Origin: Phenylobacterium sp. LH3H17
GTDB lineage: Bacteria > Pseudomonadota > Alphaproteobacteria > Caulobacterales > Caulobacteraceae
Direction: 5' to 3'
DNA length: 64,000 nucleotides
NCBI RefSeq assembly: GCF_024298925.1
Contig: NZ_CP101283.1
Coordinates: 2,175,001-2,239,000 of the forward strand
Positions 35,650-46,269 of the stretch are shown piece by piece; positions within the stretch are counted from its first letter, which is position 1, and the number at the start of each line of letters is the position of its first letter. The notes under the pieces are model-generated. The model searched no databases, was not told the origin of the DNA, and saw only the letters and a list, made by a program, of their open reading frames with translations. The position numbers were made by a program, and so were the translations under genes.

Positions 35650-36428
35650 GCGGCCCGTCGGCGCGAGGCCGAGATCGTGCCCCGCGATGAGCACTCGATG
35701 AAATCCAGCAGCTCGGCTGCCGCACCCTCGGCGATCTGGCGGGTCTTCGTCAATCGCTCGGCCAGGGAAGCGCTGCCCCGGAACAGAGTGCGATAGGCCC
35801 GTCGCAGGGCCAGGACATCGGCCGGAGAAAAGCCGGCCCGGCGCAGACCCACGAGATTCAGCGAGACCAGGCGAGCTCGGTCGCCCTGCACCAGGCAGAA
35901 CGGCGGGACGTCCTGTGTGACGATCGAACCGCCGGCCACGAAGGCGTGCCGTCCGATACGGACATTCTGGTGCACCGCGCAAAGGCCGCTTACCCAGGCG
36001 GAGTCGCCCACCTCAACGGCGCCGCCGAGCATCGAGCCGTTGGCGATCTTGACCTCGTCGCCCAGCCGGCAGTCGTGGGCGATGTGGGCGGCGGACATGA
36101 TCAAGTTCCGCGAGCCGACGACTGTCGCCTCGAGCGCCGAGCCGTGGACGGTGACGAACTCCCGAAAGACATTGCCATCGCCAACGATCACGCGCCCGAC
36201 GCTGCCCGCCCAGCCGGCGATCTGCGGTCCGGCGCCGATCGAGCAGGCCTGCGAAAACCGATTTCCAGTCCCGATCCGCGTCTCGCCCTCAATCACCGCG
36301 TGCGGGCCCACGATGTTGCTAGGCCCCATCCGAACGCCCGCGCCGATTACGGCGTAGGGCCCGATATCGCAGGCTTCGCCGAGGCGGGCGTCCGGATCGA
36401 CGATAGCAGTCGGGTGAATGCGCGACAT
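35646..36428 (-). CDS. lpxA: LpxA-like acyl-[ACP]--UDP-GlcNAc O-acyltransferase
   Basis: The 260-residue left-handed beta-helix protein matches LpxA in length and key regions: HPTAIVDPDARLGE hexapeptide repeats, FVTVHGSAL, SAAHIAHDC with the catalytic His118 (E. coli His125 equivalent), AVHQNVRIGRHAFV and VQGDRARLVSLNLVGLRRAGF of the C-terminal helix start. LpxA attaches the first acyl chain in lipid A synthesis. It stands alone rather than in the usual lpxD-fabZ-lpxA-lpxB set, and GAGPQIAGWAG replaces the E. coli NQDLKY-containing loop, so it may be a paralogue with another chain-length preference. Converges on the NTF2-like gene. Confidence 0.8.
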   Translation of the reverse strand: MSRIHPTAIVDPDARLGEACDIGPYAVIGAGVRMGPSNIVGPHAVIEGETRIGTGNRFSQACSIGAGPQIAGWAGSVGRVIVGDGNVFREFVTVHGSALEATVVGSRNLIMSAAHIAHDCRLGDEVKIANGSMLGGAVEVGDSAWVSGLCAVHQNVRIGRHAFVAGGSIVTQDVPPFCLVQGDRARLVSLNLVGLRRAGFSPADVLALRRAYRTLFRGSASLAERLTKTRQIAEGAAAELLDFIECSSRGTISASRRRAA

Positions 36429-36552
36429 GTTGCCAAGCTAGGTCTGCGGCCGCTCGGCTCAAACTCAACTTCGATGACCGATTGCGTCGCCCCTTGAGAT
36501 CGCCGCCAAGGCGTGGCGATCTAGGCGTGGGGGAACAGAGGAGAGACGCCTC

Positions 36553-36906
36553 ATGTTGAAACCCATCGCCATCGCGGCGGCCGTCGCCGCCCTCACCTTC
36601 CCCGCCGCGGCCCTCGCCCATCACGGCTGGAGCTCGTACGACGCGGAAAAGGTCATCAAGGTCACCGCGCCCTTGTCGAACGTGACATGGGGCAATCCGC
36701 ACGGCGGAGCCAAGGTCCGCTATCAGGGCAAGTCCTGGGATGTCGTCCTGGCGCCTGTCGCGCGGATGGAGGCTCGCGGCTTGACCCAGACCATGGTCAC
36801 CTCGGGCAAGCCGGTGACCTTGGAAGGCTATCCCCGCAAGGACGGCGTGACCGAGATGCGCATCGAGCGGGTCACGGTGAACGGCAAGACCGTCGAGCTC
36901 CGCTAG
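36553..36906 (+). CDS. Secreted DUF6152-type protein
   Basis: The 117-residue protein has a signal peptide (AAVAALTFPAAALAHHGWS) with cleavage after ALA, leaving the mature start HHGWSSYD. SNVTWGNPHGGAKVRYQGK and VTLEGYPRKDGVTEMRIERV are typical of the small periplasmic family DUF6152, whose HHGW start is diagnostic. The mature N-terminal histidines suggest metal binding, but the function is unknown. The DUF6644 membrane protein gene begins three bases after its stop and is probably cotranscribed; the pair is common in alphaproteobacteria. Confidence 0.78.
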   Translation: MLKPIAIAAAVAALTFPAAALAHHGWSSYDAEKVIKVTAPLSNVTWGNPHGGAKVRYQGKSWDVVLAPVARMEARGLTQTMVTSGKPVTLEGYPRKDGVTEMRIERVTVNGKTVELR

Positions 36907-36908
36907 GC

Positions 36909-37391
36909 GTGGACGCCGCGGTCGCGCTCGCCGAGGTGCTGCAGGGCTCGGCCTTCGGCGCCTGGGCGCGCGGGTCCTCGTTCGCCTATCCGGCGGCGAA
37001 CCTGACCCATCTGCTGGGCCTGGTGATGCTGGTGGGCGGAGTCGGCCTGCTGGACCTGCGCCTGTTCGGCCTGTTCCGCGCCATTCCGGTCGCGTCCCTG
37101 TGGTGGGTCCTGACGCCCATCGGCGTCGCGGGGTTGTTGCTGATGGTTTCGAGCGGCTTCGTCATGTTCGCCGCCGACGCCGGCGCGCTCGCCGTGTCCG
37201 ACACCTTCCGGCGCAAGCTGATGCTGATCACGCTCGCCCTGCTCAACGCCGGCGCCTATCGCCTGGCCTGGCGCGGCAGGCTGGCGGACTGGGACGCCGC
37301 GGCGCCGCCGATCGCCCGCGCCCTCGCCCTGACATCCTTGCTGCTCTGGCTCTCGGTGGCGGCGCTCGGTCGCCTGATCGCCTACACGTAG
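36909..37391 (+). CDS. Polytopic membrane protein, DUF6644-like
   Basis: The 160-residue protein shows four hydrophobic segments, including LLGLVMLVGGVGLLDLRLFG, SLWWVLTPIGVAGLLLMVSSG, LMLITLALLNAGAYRLAWRG and LALTSLLLWLSVAALGRLI. SSFAYPAANLTHLLGL with a His in the first helix is typical of DUF6644/DUF2214-like proteins. The start is probably the GTG at 36909-36911, just after the previous stop, giving MDAAVALAEVL. It may partner the upstream secreted protein, possibly in metal or cytochrome handling; this is inference from pairing only. Confidence 0.72.
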   Translation: MDAAVALAEVLQGSAFGAWARGSSFAYPAANLTHLLGLVMLVGGVGLLDLRLFGLFRAIPVASLWWVLTPIGVAGLLLMVSSGFVMFAADAGALAVSDTFRRKLMLITLALLNAGAYRLAWRGRLADWDAAAPPIARALALTSLLLWLSVAALGRLIAYT

Positions 37392-37421
37392 GTCCCGATT
37401 CCCTTCGCTGGACGCCTGCCC

Positions 37422-38324
37422 TTGCCCACCGCCGTCTACGGATCGCCGCCGCGCGATGTCATCGAGACCCCCGCCGGAGCGGTCCAGGTCTCGCCCCTGG
37501 TTCCGGGATCGCAGGACCTGGCCCTGTTGCCGGACGGGGCGCTCGAAGAGTTCGTGGCCCTGGTTCCGCCCGGTGCGATCGAGTCGAGCCACGTGCTGGC
37601 CCAGGCCTTGCGCGTCCTGAAGCCCCGCGGCCTGCTGACCGCCGCCGCCCCCAAGGACAAGGGTGGGTTGAGGCTGAAGAAGATCCTGACGGCCATGGGC
37701 TGCGTGGTGGCGGAGACCTCACGTCGGCATCACAGGATCTGCGCAGTGGAGCGGCCCGAAACCCTGGTCGGGCTCGAGGCGGCCCTGGTGGAGGGCGCAC
37801 CGCGTCAGCTACCGGACGGACTGTGGTCGCAAGCCGGGGTGTTCAGTTGGGACCGGCTCGATCCCGGCAGCGCGCTTTTGCTGCGGAACCTGCCGGCCCT
37901 TAGCGGCCGCGGGGCTGATTTCGGCTGCGGGATCGGCTGGCTCGCCCTGGCGGTGCTCACCTCGCCAAAGGTCACCGAACTGGTGATGATCGACCTGGAC
38001 CGCCGCGCCCTAGAGGCGGCGCGGCGCAATGTCGAAGATCCGCGAGCAAGCCTCCAATGGGCCGATGTGCGCCAGGCGGCCCAGGCCCTGAGCGGCCTCG
38101 ACTTCGTGGTTATGAACCCGCCCTTCCACGACGGCGGCGCCGAGGATCGCGCCCTGGGCCAGGCCTTCATCCGCGCCGCCGCGGCCTGCCTGCGCAACGG
38201 CGGGACCCTGTGGATCACGGCCAATCGTCACCTGCCCTATGAGGCCGTGCTGACAGAGGCGTTCAAGACCGTGCGTCCGGTGGCCGACTCGGGCGGCTAC
38301 AAGGTGTACGAAGCGCGCAGATGA
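37422..38324 (+). CDS. rsmC: 16S rRNA (guanine-N2)-methyltransferase, RsmC-like
   Basis: The 300-residue protein carries a C-terminal class I methyltransferase: ADFGCGIGWLALAVL is the SAM glycine loop, MIDLDRRALEAAR the acidic strand end and FVVMNPPFHDGG the NPPF motif of base-N methyltransferases. The N-terminal half has the degenerate methyltransferase-like copy expected for RsmC (ALEEFVALVPPGAIESSHVL, LRVLKPRGLLTAAAP). The probable target is a guanine in 16S rRNA (G1207 in E. coli). The start appears to be the TTG at 37422. It overlaps rsuA by four bases, another 16S modifier, which supports the role. Confidence 0.82.
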   Translation: MPTAVYGSPPRDVIETPAGAVQVSPLVPGSQDLALLPDGALEEFVALVPPGAIESSHVLAQALRVLKPRGLLTAAAPKDKGGLRLKKILTAMGCVVAETSRRHHRICAVERPETLVGLEAALVEGAPRQLPDGLWSQAGVFSWDRLDPGSALLLRNLPALSGRGADFGCGIGWLALAVLTSPKVTELVMIDLDRRALEAARRNVEDPRASLQWADVRQAAQALSGLDFVVMNPPFHDGGAEDRALGQAFIRAAAACLRNGGTLWITANRHLPYEAVLTEAFKTVRPVADSGGYKVYEARR

Positions 38325-39058
38325 CCAAGACCCCGACCATGCGGCTGGACCGCCTGCTTGCCAATCTGGGCTATGGCAGCCGCAAGGAGATGCACGGCCT
38401 TGTGGCTGATGGCGAGGTGATCCTGGACGGCGTCGCACTGTCCGACGCCAACGCCCGGATCGCCATCGGTCCCGACCTGCCCCGGCGCATGACCATCCTG
38501 GGCGCGGCCATCGATCCGCCTCCCCCGATGATCCTGATGCTGCACAAGCCCCTGGGGGTGGTCTGCTCGCACAAGGAGGCGGGACGTCGGATCTACGATC
38601 TGCTGCCTCAGCGCTGGCGGGTGCGCGACCCGGCGCTCTCCAGTGTTGGTCGGCTCGACAAGGACACTTCGGGCCTGCTGCTGATCACCGACGACGGCGG
38701 CTTCCTGCACCGGGTGATCTCCCCCAAGCGCCATGTGGCCAAGAGCTATGTCGCCACCCTCGACCGCCCGTTGAACGGCCTGGAGGGTGAGGTGTTCGCC
38801 GCCGGGACCCTGGTGCTGGAAGGCGAAGACAAACCCCTGCTCCCAGCCATCCTCGAGCCGCTCGGCGAGCGGGAGGCCCGGCTGATCATCGAGGAGGGCC
38901 GTTACCACCAGGTCCGGCGGATGTTCGCCGCCGTCGGCAACCATGTCACCGCCCTGCACCGCGACAGGATCGGCGGCCTGGCCCTGCCCGACGACCTGGC
39001 CGCCGGGGAGTATCGGGTGCTCAGCGCCGAGACCGCCGAGACGGTGTTCGGAGCCTAG
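38321..39058 (+). CDS. rsuA: 16S rRNA pseudouridine synthase, RsuA family
   Basis: The 245-residue protein has an N-terminal S4 RNA-binding domain (MRLDRLLANLGYGSRKEMHG) and a catalytic domain with the motif VGRLDKDTSGLLLITDDG, whose Asp is the nucleophile. Further signatures are LMLHKPLGVVCS, KSYVATLDRPL and EGRYHQVRRMFAAVGNHVTALHR. The RsuA group modifies U516 of E. coli 16S rRNA; the closely related RluE/RluF groups modify 23S rRNA, so the target is inferred. ATGA overlap with the rsmC-like gene suggests a two-gene rRNA-modification operon. Confidence 0.88.
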   Translation: MTKTPTMRLDRLLANLGYGSRKEMHGLVADGEVILDGVALSDANARIAIGPDLPRRMTILGAAIDPPPPMILMLHKPLGVVCSHKEAGRRIYDLLPQRWRVRDPALSSVGRLDKDTSGLLLITDDGGFLHRVISPKRHVAKSYVATLDRPLNGLEGEVFAAGTLVLEGEDKPLLPAILEPLGEREARLIIEEGRYHQVRRMFAAVGNHVTALHRDRIGGLALPDDLAAGEYRVLSAETAETVFGA

Positions 39059-39061
39059 CGC

Positions 39062-39673
39062 TCACCAGAGGGTCTTGGCGGCCCGTTTCGGCCACTCGGC
39101 GTCATAGGCCGCCCCACCGACCCGCGCCTCGCTGAGTTCGGCCAGGATCTGCCCCGCCGTGGGCAGGACGGAAGGATCCACACGCTTCTCGCTATTCCAC
39201 AGGTCGGACCGCACGATCGCCCGAGCGCACTGGAAATAGACGCTCTCGACGGTAATCACCACGACGGAGCGCGGCGCCTGGCCCTTGACCACGAATGACG
39301 CCAATAGCTCCGGCGCGATCGAGACCTCGGCCCGGCCGTTGATACGCAGGGTGTTCCCCGAGCCGGGGATCAGGAACAACAGGGCCACCCGCGGGTCGCG
39401 CACGATGTTCCGCAGCGAGTCGCACCGGTTGTTGCCGCGCCGGTCAGGCATGAGGATGGTCCGCTCATCCTTGATCCGCACCACCTGGCCGTCATCGCCG
39501 CGCGGCGAGCAGTCCAGACCCTCGGGGCCGGCCGTGGCGAGAGCGACGAAGGGCGAGGCCTCGGCAAGGGCCCTGTACTGGGGGGTGATACGGTCCGCCT
39601 CCTTGATCGTGGAGGCCTCGTTGGGGGCGCCGTAGATCGCCTCCAGCGCTTCAATCGTAGCGATGACCGTCAT
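39062..39673 (-). CDS. Pyridoxamine 5'-phosphate oxidase-family FMN protein
   Basis: The 203-residue split-barrel protein has ASPFVALATAGPEGLDCSPRGDD, ILMPDRRGNNRCDSLRNI and PRVALLFLIPGSGNTLRINGRAEV, the signature of the MSMEG_1061-like branch of FMN- or F420-binding PPOX proteins. QCARAIVRSDLWNSEKR is the C-terminal hallmark. It probably reduces or oxidises an unknown small molecule rather than pyridoxamine phosphate. It converges on rsuA, with three bases between the stops. Confidence 0.86.
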   Translation of the reverse strand: MTVIATIEALEAIYGAPNEASTIKEADRITPQYRALAEASPFVALATAGPEGLDCSPRGDDGQVVRIKDERTILMPDRRGNNRCDSLRNIVRDPRVALLFLIPGSGNTLRINGRAEVSIAPELLASFVVKGQAPRSVVVITVESVYFQCARAIVRSDLWNSEKRVDPSVLPTAGQILAELSEARVGGAAYDAEWPKRAAKTLW

Positions 39674-39732
39674 GACGCACCCCGCGGACCGATGGCCGGT
39701 TTCTAGCCGGACGCCCGGGCGAAGTCAGCCCG

Positions 39733-42243
<2,511 letters not shown>

Positions 42244-42345
42244 GCCGCCTTCGACCCTCATCGATCGGCAAGCTGTAGCGCGGGACTCGTTTCGGCGAGG
42301 TTTACGCGTTTTTCCAAGTGCTTGCGGCGTTAGGACGCCTCGCGC

Positions 42346-43224
42346 CTAGGAGGCCCGCAGTCCTCCGTCGACCCGCAAGTCCTCGCCGGTGACATAGCTC
42401 GCCTCGTCGGAGGCCAGATACATCACCGCCCGGGCGATCTCCTCCGGCTGGCCGGCGCGGCCCGCGGGCGTGCGCTTGCCCGAGGCGTCGGCCGCGCCGC
42501 CGCCCATCATCGGCGTATCGATGGGGCCCGGCGAGACGGCGTTGACCCGGATGTTGTCCCGGGCGAGCTGCAGTGCGGCGCTACGCGTCGCGCTGAGGAC
42601 GCCGGCCTTGGACAGGCTATAGGACAGGAGCTGCGGATTGCCGGCATAGCCCAGCACCGAGGCGGTGTTGATGATCGCTCCGCCTCCACGCGCGCGCAAC
42701 GCCGGGACCTGGCGGTCCATGCCGCGCAGCACGCCATTGAGGTTGGTCTCCATCAGGTTGTTGTGGGCTTTCCAGTCCATGGAGCCCAGCACGGCGCCGC
42801 CCTGCCCGATCCCGGCATTGTTGAAGGCGACGTCCAGACCGCCATAAGTCTTGACGCATGCAGCGACCAGGGCCGCGACCTCCTCGTCCACCCGCACGTC
42901 GGCCTTGCGATAGGTGGCCTCGCCGCCCGCGGACCGGATCGCCGCCTGGACCTCGGCGCCCAGGGCCTCGCGCCGGCCGCAGAACATCACCTTGGCCCCC
43001 TCCATGGCGAAGGCGTGCGCGGTGGCCTTGCCGATTCCCGAGGTGGCGCCGGTGATCAGCACGACCTTTCCGGCGAACCGGCCGGGAGAGGCCTTCCGGG
43101 TGATCGGCGACGGCGCGTTTTTCAGGTCGGCCGCGGAGGCCGCGCCGGCCACGGCCAGTCCCAGGCCCAGTCCCAACATCGTTCGGCGCGAGGCCGCCTC
43201 GCCGGTGCTTCTGCCGTCGCCCAT
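42346..43224 (-). CDS. Tat-exported short-chain dehydrogenase/reductase
   Basis: The 292-residue classical SDR carries the NAD(P) glycine loop LITGATSGIGKAT, NNAGIG, and the catalytic YxxxK as YSLSKAG, followed by VNAVSPGPIDTPM. Its N-terminus has a twin-arginine signal (SRRTMLGLGLGLAVAGAASA), unusual for an SDR and suggesting export of a folded, cofactor-bound enzyme. Start at 43222-43224 is supported by GGGAGG about six bases upstream. It is divergent from the CoA-transferase gene. The substrate is unknown. Confidence 0.87.
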   Translation of the reverse strand: MGDGRSTGEAASRRTMLGLGLGLAVAGAASAADLKNAPSPITRKASPGRFAGKVVLITGATSGIGKATAHAFAMEGAKVMFCGRREALGAEVQAAIRSAGGEATYRKADVRVDEEVAALVAACVKTYGGLDVAFNNAGIGQGGAVLGSMDWKAHNNLMETNLNGVLRGMDRQVPALRARGGGAIINTASVLGYAGNPQLLSYSLSKAGVLSATRSAALQLARDNIRVNAVSPGPIDTPMMGGGAADASGKRTPAGRAGQPEEIARAVMYLASDEASYVTGEDLRVDGGLRAS

Positions 43225-43286
43225 GTTGTCCTCCCATTCCCTGGTCTCATAATGCCGCAAATCTCAAGGCTTGCGGGGGAATTGGA

Positions 43287-44720
43287 ATGACGGTCGCCGA
43301 GCAGGCTTTTGAACAGTTGATGCGCCTGGCCGGCCGTGAACGCCCGGACTTCGTCACCTTCGACGAGGGACCCGCCGGAATGAAGACCCGGTTCCACGCC
43401 GAGGCCGCCGCGGCCGCGGCCCTGGCCGCCGGCGGGACGCTCGCCGCCGACCTCTGGAAACTGCGCTCGGGCCAGGACCAGGAAGTGCGCGTCTCCACCC
43501 GCGAAGCCGGCGCGGCCCTGGTCAGTTTCGCGCTGCAGACCTTCCAGGATCCTTCGCGCGCCCCGCCTTCCCGCCCGGACGACGCTGGCGGCGGGGGCCG
43601 CGGCACGCCGGCAATGGGGTTCTTTCGCGCCAAGGACGATCGGTGGGTCTTTCTCCATCCCAGCTTCCCGGCCAGCGCCGCCAAGCTGCACGAGTTGATG
43701 GGATCGCCTGCGGACGCCGCGGCGGTCGCCGCCACGGCACTGACCTGGGACGCGCTCGACCTGGAGAACGCCATCGCCTCCGCCGGGATCTGCGGCGCCA
43801 TGGTGCGCTCTCCGGAGGAATGGGATGCCTCCGAGCAGGGCCGCATTCTCGCCGCGCGGCCGTTGGTGGAGGTGGTCAAGATCGCCGATGGGCCGCCCAT
43901 GCCCCTGCCCGCACGCGGCGACGCGGCGCTGGCCGGAGTGCGCGTACTCGACCTGACCCGCGTCCTGGCAGGCCCGACCTGCGGCCGGACCTTGGCCCAA
44001 TATGGCGCGGACGTGCTCTATGTGGCCTCGCCCAAACTGCCGGCCACCGAGTTCTTCGTCAGCGACGTCGGTCACGGCAAGCTCTCCACTTGGCTGGACC
44101 TGACCGACGAGGCAGACCGCGCGCGGCTGAGCGAACTGATCGCAAGCTGCGACGTGTTCAGCCAGGGCTACCGGCTGGGCTCGCTGCAACGCATGGGCCT
44201 GGGTGCGGTGGACCTGGCGCGCCTGCGGCCGGGCATCGTCTACACCTCGATCAACGCCTACGGCCACGAAGGCCCATGGGCGAACCGGCCCGGGTGGGAG
44301 CAGCTGGCCCAGACGGTGACGGGCCTGGCCCATGTGCATGGCAGCTACACCTTCGGCGGAGAGAAAGGCCCGCAGCTCCAGCCGGGCGCGGTGACGGACT
44401 ATACGACCGGCTTCCTGGCGGCGTTCGGGACCATGGTGGCGCTGGATCGACGCGCCAGGTTCGGCGGCAGCTACATGGTGCGGGTCTCCCTGGCCCAGAC
44501 CGGCATGTGGCTGCGGAGCCTGGGCCTGGCCGGACCGGGCCATCTCGACTCCGTTCAGCCGCCCACGCCCGAGGAGATCGACGGCTGGCGCATCGAAAGC
44601 GACTCCGGCTTCGGCGCGGTTCGCCACCTGCGCCCGCCGGTGATGTTGTCGGCCACGCCCGCCCGCTGGCGGCGACCGACCACGCCGCTGGGGTTCCATG
44701 AGGCGGCCTGGCCGAGCTAG
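43287..44720 (+). CDS. Family III CoA-transferase (CaiB/BaiF) with permuted domain order
   Basis: The 477-residue protein has segments of the CaiB/BaiF family in an unusual order. Residues 210-420 hold what is normally the N-terminal part: GVRVLDLTRVLAGPTCGRTL, CDVFSQGYRLGSLQRMGLG, INAYGHEGPWANRPGWEQLA and the catalytic-Asp region AVTDYTTGFLAAFG. Residues 35-205 look like the normally C-terminal part: QDQEVRVSTREAGAALVSF and WDALDLENAIASAGICGAMV. A similar arrangement is found in some large family III members. CoA donor and acceptor are unknown. The gene is divergent from the Tat SDR. Confidence 0.82.
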   Translation: MTVAEQAFEQLMRLAGRERPDFVTFDEGPAGMKTRFHAEAAAAAALAAGGTLAADLWKLRSGQDQEVRVSTREAGAALVSFALQTFQDPSRAPPSRPDDAGGGGRGTPAMGFFRAKDDRWVFLHPSFPASAAKLHELMGSPADAAAVAATALTWDALDLENAIASAGICGAMVRSPEEWDASEQGRILAARPLVEVVKIADGPPMPLPARGDAALAGVRVLDLTRVLAGPTCGRTLAQYGADVLYVASPKLPATEFFVSDVGHGKLSTWLDLTDEADRARLSELIASCDVFSQGYRLGSLQRMGLGAVDLARLRPGIVYTSINAYGHEGPWANRPGWEQLAQTVTGLAHVHGSYTFGGEKGPQLQPGAVTDYTTGFLAAFGTMVALDRRARFGGSYMVRVSLAQTGMWLRSLGLAGPGHLDSVQPPTPEEIDGWRIESDSGFGAVRHLRPPVMLSATPARWRRPTTPLGFHEAAWPS

Positions 44721-44790
44721 GGGGCGGGCTCCACCACGACGCATGAAGGCCAAGCTTGGGTTCCGGCGGCGGACCGGCTATGGCCCGGCC

Positions 44791-45036
44791 ATGCCTTCGC
44801 CCGAGCCCGTGCCGGAAATCCTCGTGGACGCCCGCGGTCACCGCTGTCCCGTCCCGACCCTGCGCCTGCGCCGCGCCCTGGAGGACGCCCCACCCGGCGC
44901 CCGCGTGCGCCTGCTGGCCGACGATCCCCTGGCCCGTATCGACGTCCCCCATTTCGCGGCGGGCGCGGGTTTCGAGGTGATCGAGGTCATTGAGGAGGCC
45001 GGCGCGCTGGGCTTCCTTGTGGGACGACCAGGCTAG
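44791..45036 (+). CDS. TusA/SirA-like sulfur-carrier family protein
   Basis: The 81-residue protein matches the TusA family: ILVDARGHRCPVPTLRLRRAL contains the CPxP motif with the persulfide-carrying Cys, and the second half (VRLLADDPLARIDVPHFAAG) is the beta-alpha completion. TusA relays sulfur for tRNA thiolation, molybdenum cofactor or sulfur oxidation. The ATG at 44791 fits the family length; two ATGs further upstream (44743 and 44698) are in frame. No tus or sox partner genes are adjacent. It converges with the yihY gene, sharing CTAG. Confidence 0.85.
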   Translation: MPSPEPVPEILVDARGHRCPVPTLRLRRALEDAPPGARVRLLADDPLARIDVPHFAAGAGFEVIEVIEEAGALGFLVGRPG

Positions 45037-45959
45037 GGCTTCCGCTGATCGGTGAGAAGGCGTCTGGCCGGGCGGCGTTCCAGCAGCAGGATCTCGATCT
45101 CGGTGGCGAGCGCGCCGCCCAGGAAGACCGCGTTCACGTTCCACGACAGCCAGATCAGGAACACCACCACGGCGGCCACCGAGCCGTAGGTGGCGCCTAG
45201 GGAGGCGATCTGCTCCACATAGATGGCGCTGGCCCAGGAGGCGCCCAGGCAGAGGAAGGCCGCGGCGATCCCGCCTATGATCGAGGCCCTCCATGCGACC
45301 GGCACGCTGGACATGGCGAAGCGGTAGATCAGGGTCATGGCCACGGTGACGCCCACGCTGGCCCAGGTCCACTCGCTGTAGAGCCAGGTGACGCCGGCCA
45401 GCGGCTTCAGGTCGAAGGCGGCGGCCACGAAGCGGAAGTAGAAGAAGACGACGGACAAGAAGCCCAGCATGGCGAAGGCCGCGACCAGCACGATCAGGGC
45501 CATGACGTTGAACCCCACGAAGCCGCGCGGCGCGTCCTCGTCGTGGATGAAGGACAGTCCGGCCAGCAGGGCCTTGAACCCCCGGTGAGCGGCATAGCCG
45601 CCGATCACCAGCGCCACCCCGCTCTGGGTCGAGACCACCTGGAAGGGCGCGTGGGCCAGCCGGGTCAGCTCGCTGGTGAACAGGCTCCGGGCGCCGGCCG
45701 GCATCATGGTCGCCAGTTGCTCGGCCTGACGCGCCGCAGCCGAAGGATCGGCCAGAAGTCCGTAGACTCCAATGGTGATGGCCAGGGCCGGAAACACCGC
45801 CAGCATGACAAAGAACGAGACGCCGCCCACATAGAGCATGACGTCCCGGCCCCAGAGCCTGGTCAGAGCCTTGCCGGAGATCAACAGGGCCAGACGCAGC
45901 CAGTGCATCGGGTCCCAGTCCATCTCGCGCAGCCGTCGGGTTACCTGGGCGATCAACAT
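45033..45959 (-). CDS. YihY/BrkB-family membrane protein
   Basis: The 308-residue protein has six hydrophobic segments and matches the YihY/virulence factor BrkB family: GVSFFVMLAVFPALAITIGV in the first helix, GYAAHRGFKALLAGLSFIHD, FYFRFVAAAFDL and YGSVAAVVVFLIWLSWNVNAVFLGGALATE at the end. The family was once thought to be RNase BN; that was shown to be incorrect, and its role is unknown, although BrkB in Bordetella was linked to serum resistance. Start at 45957-45959 is chosen by hydrophobicity and start context; an upstream in-frame start exists. Confidence 0.88.
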   Translation of the reverse strand: MLIAQVTRRLREMDWDPMHWLRLALLISGKALTRLWGRDVMLYVGGVSFFVMLAVFPALAITIGVYGLLADPSAAARQAEQLATMMPAGARSLFTSELTRLAHAPFQVVSTQSGVALVIGGYAAHRGFKALLAGLSFIHDEDAPRGFVGFNVMALIVLVAAFAMLGFLSVVFFYFRFVAAAFDLKPLAGVTWLYSEWTWASVGVTVAMTLIYRFAMSSVPVAWRASIIGGIAAAFLCLGASWASAIYVEQIASLGATYGSVAAVVVFLIWLSWNVNAVFLGGALATEIEILLLERRPARRLLTDQRKP

Positions 45960-46021
45960 GGCGCGGAAAGTGCTGAAGCTCGCGCGTCGGCGCAAGCGCT
46001 CTTGGCGTCGCGCACGACATA

Positions 46022-46058
46022 GCGGCGCGCCGGTCCCTTGCGGGGGCCGGCGCGCCGC
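46022..46058. repeat. GC-rich perfect inverted repeat
   Basis: GCGGCGCGCCGG (46022-46033) and CCGGCGCGCCGC (46047-46058) form a perfect 12-bp stem; TCCC and GGGG can extend it with one G-T pair. It lies just upstream of the yihY start and is not followed by T-runs, so its role, in termination or as a dispersed repeat, is unclear. Confidence 0.55.
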
Positions 46059-46160
46059 CGATGGGCGTGTCGTTCCATCAGGCCTGGCGCCGCGTCGAGG
46101 GACGGGAGATAGCGGCGTTCAACCTGACTCAAGCATCGCTCCGGCCGGCTGAACCGCCGC

Positions 46161-46186
46161 TGAACGCGGCGCGTGGTCCGCGTTCA
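46161..46186. promoter_or_regulatory. 8-bp inverted repeat upstream of the Pho box
   Basis: TGAACGCG (46161-46168) and CGCGTTCA (46179-46186) are perfect reverse complements around ten bases, ten bases before the first Pho repeat. This has the size of a dimeric-regulator operator. Which protein could bind it is unknown. Confidence 0.35.
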
Positions 46187-46195
46187 CCGCACAGA

Positions 46196-46224
46196 ACGTC
46201 ATCGGACTGTCATCGAACCGTCAA
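46196..46224 (+). promoter_or_regulatory. Pho box upstream of pstS
   Basis: Three 7-base repeats ACGTCAT (46196-46202), CTGTCAT (46207-46213) and CCGTCAA (46218-46224) follow each other with four-base spacers, an 11-base period. This is the known PhoB-binding layout (CTGTCAT-N4-CTGTCAT). It stands 46 bases before the pstS ATG, where activated PhoB would recruit polymerase under phosphate starvation. Confidence 0.85.
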
Positions 46225-46269
46225 AAACCGGTGGTAGCCGCTGGCTCTATCCTCCACAGGAGTCCCGCC

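Larger units (their letters stand above)
45960..46269. other. Divergent intergenic region between yihY and pstS
   Basis: This 310-base gap holds no gene. It contains a long GC-rich hairpin (46022-46058), an 8-bp inverted repeat (46161-46186) and three Pho-box repeats (46196-46224), listed separately. The Pho box and inverted repeat are close to pstS and probably serve it. Confidence 0.6.
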
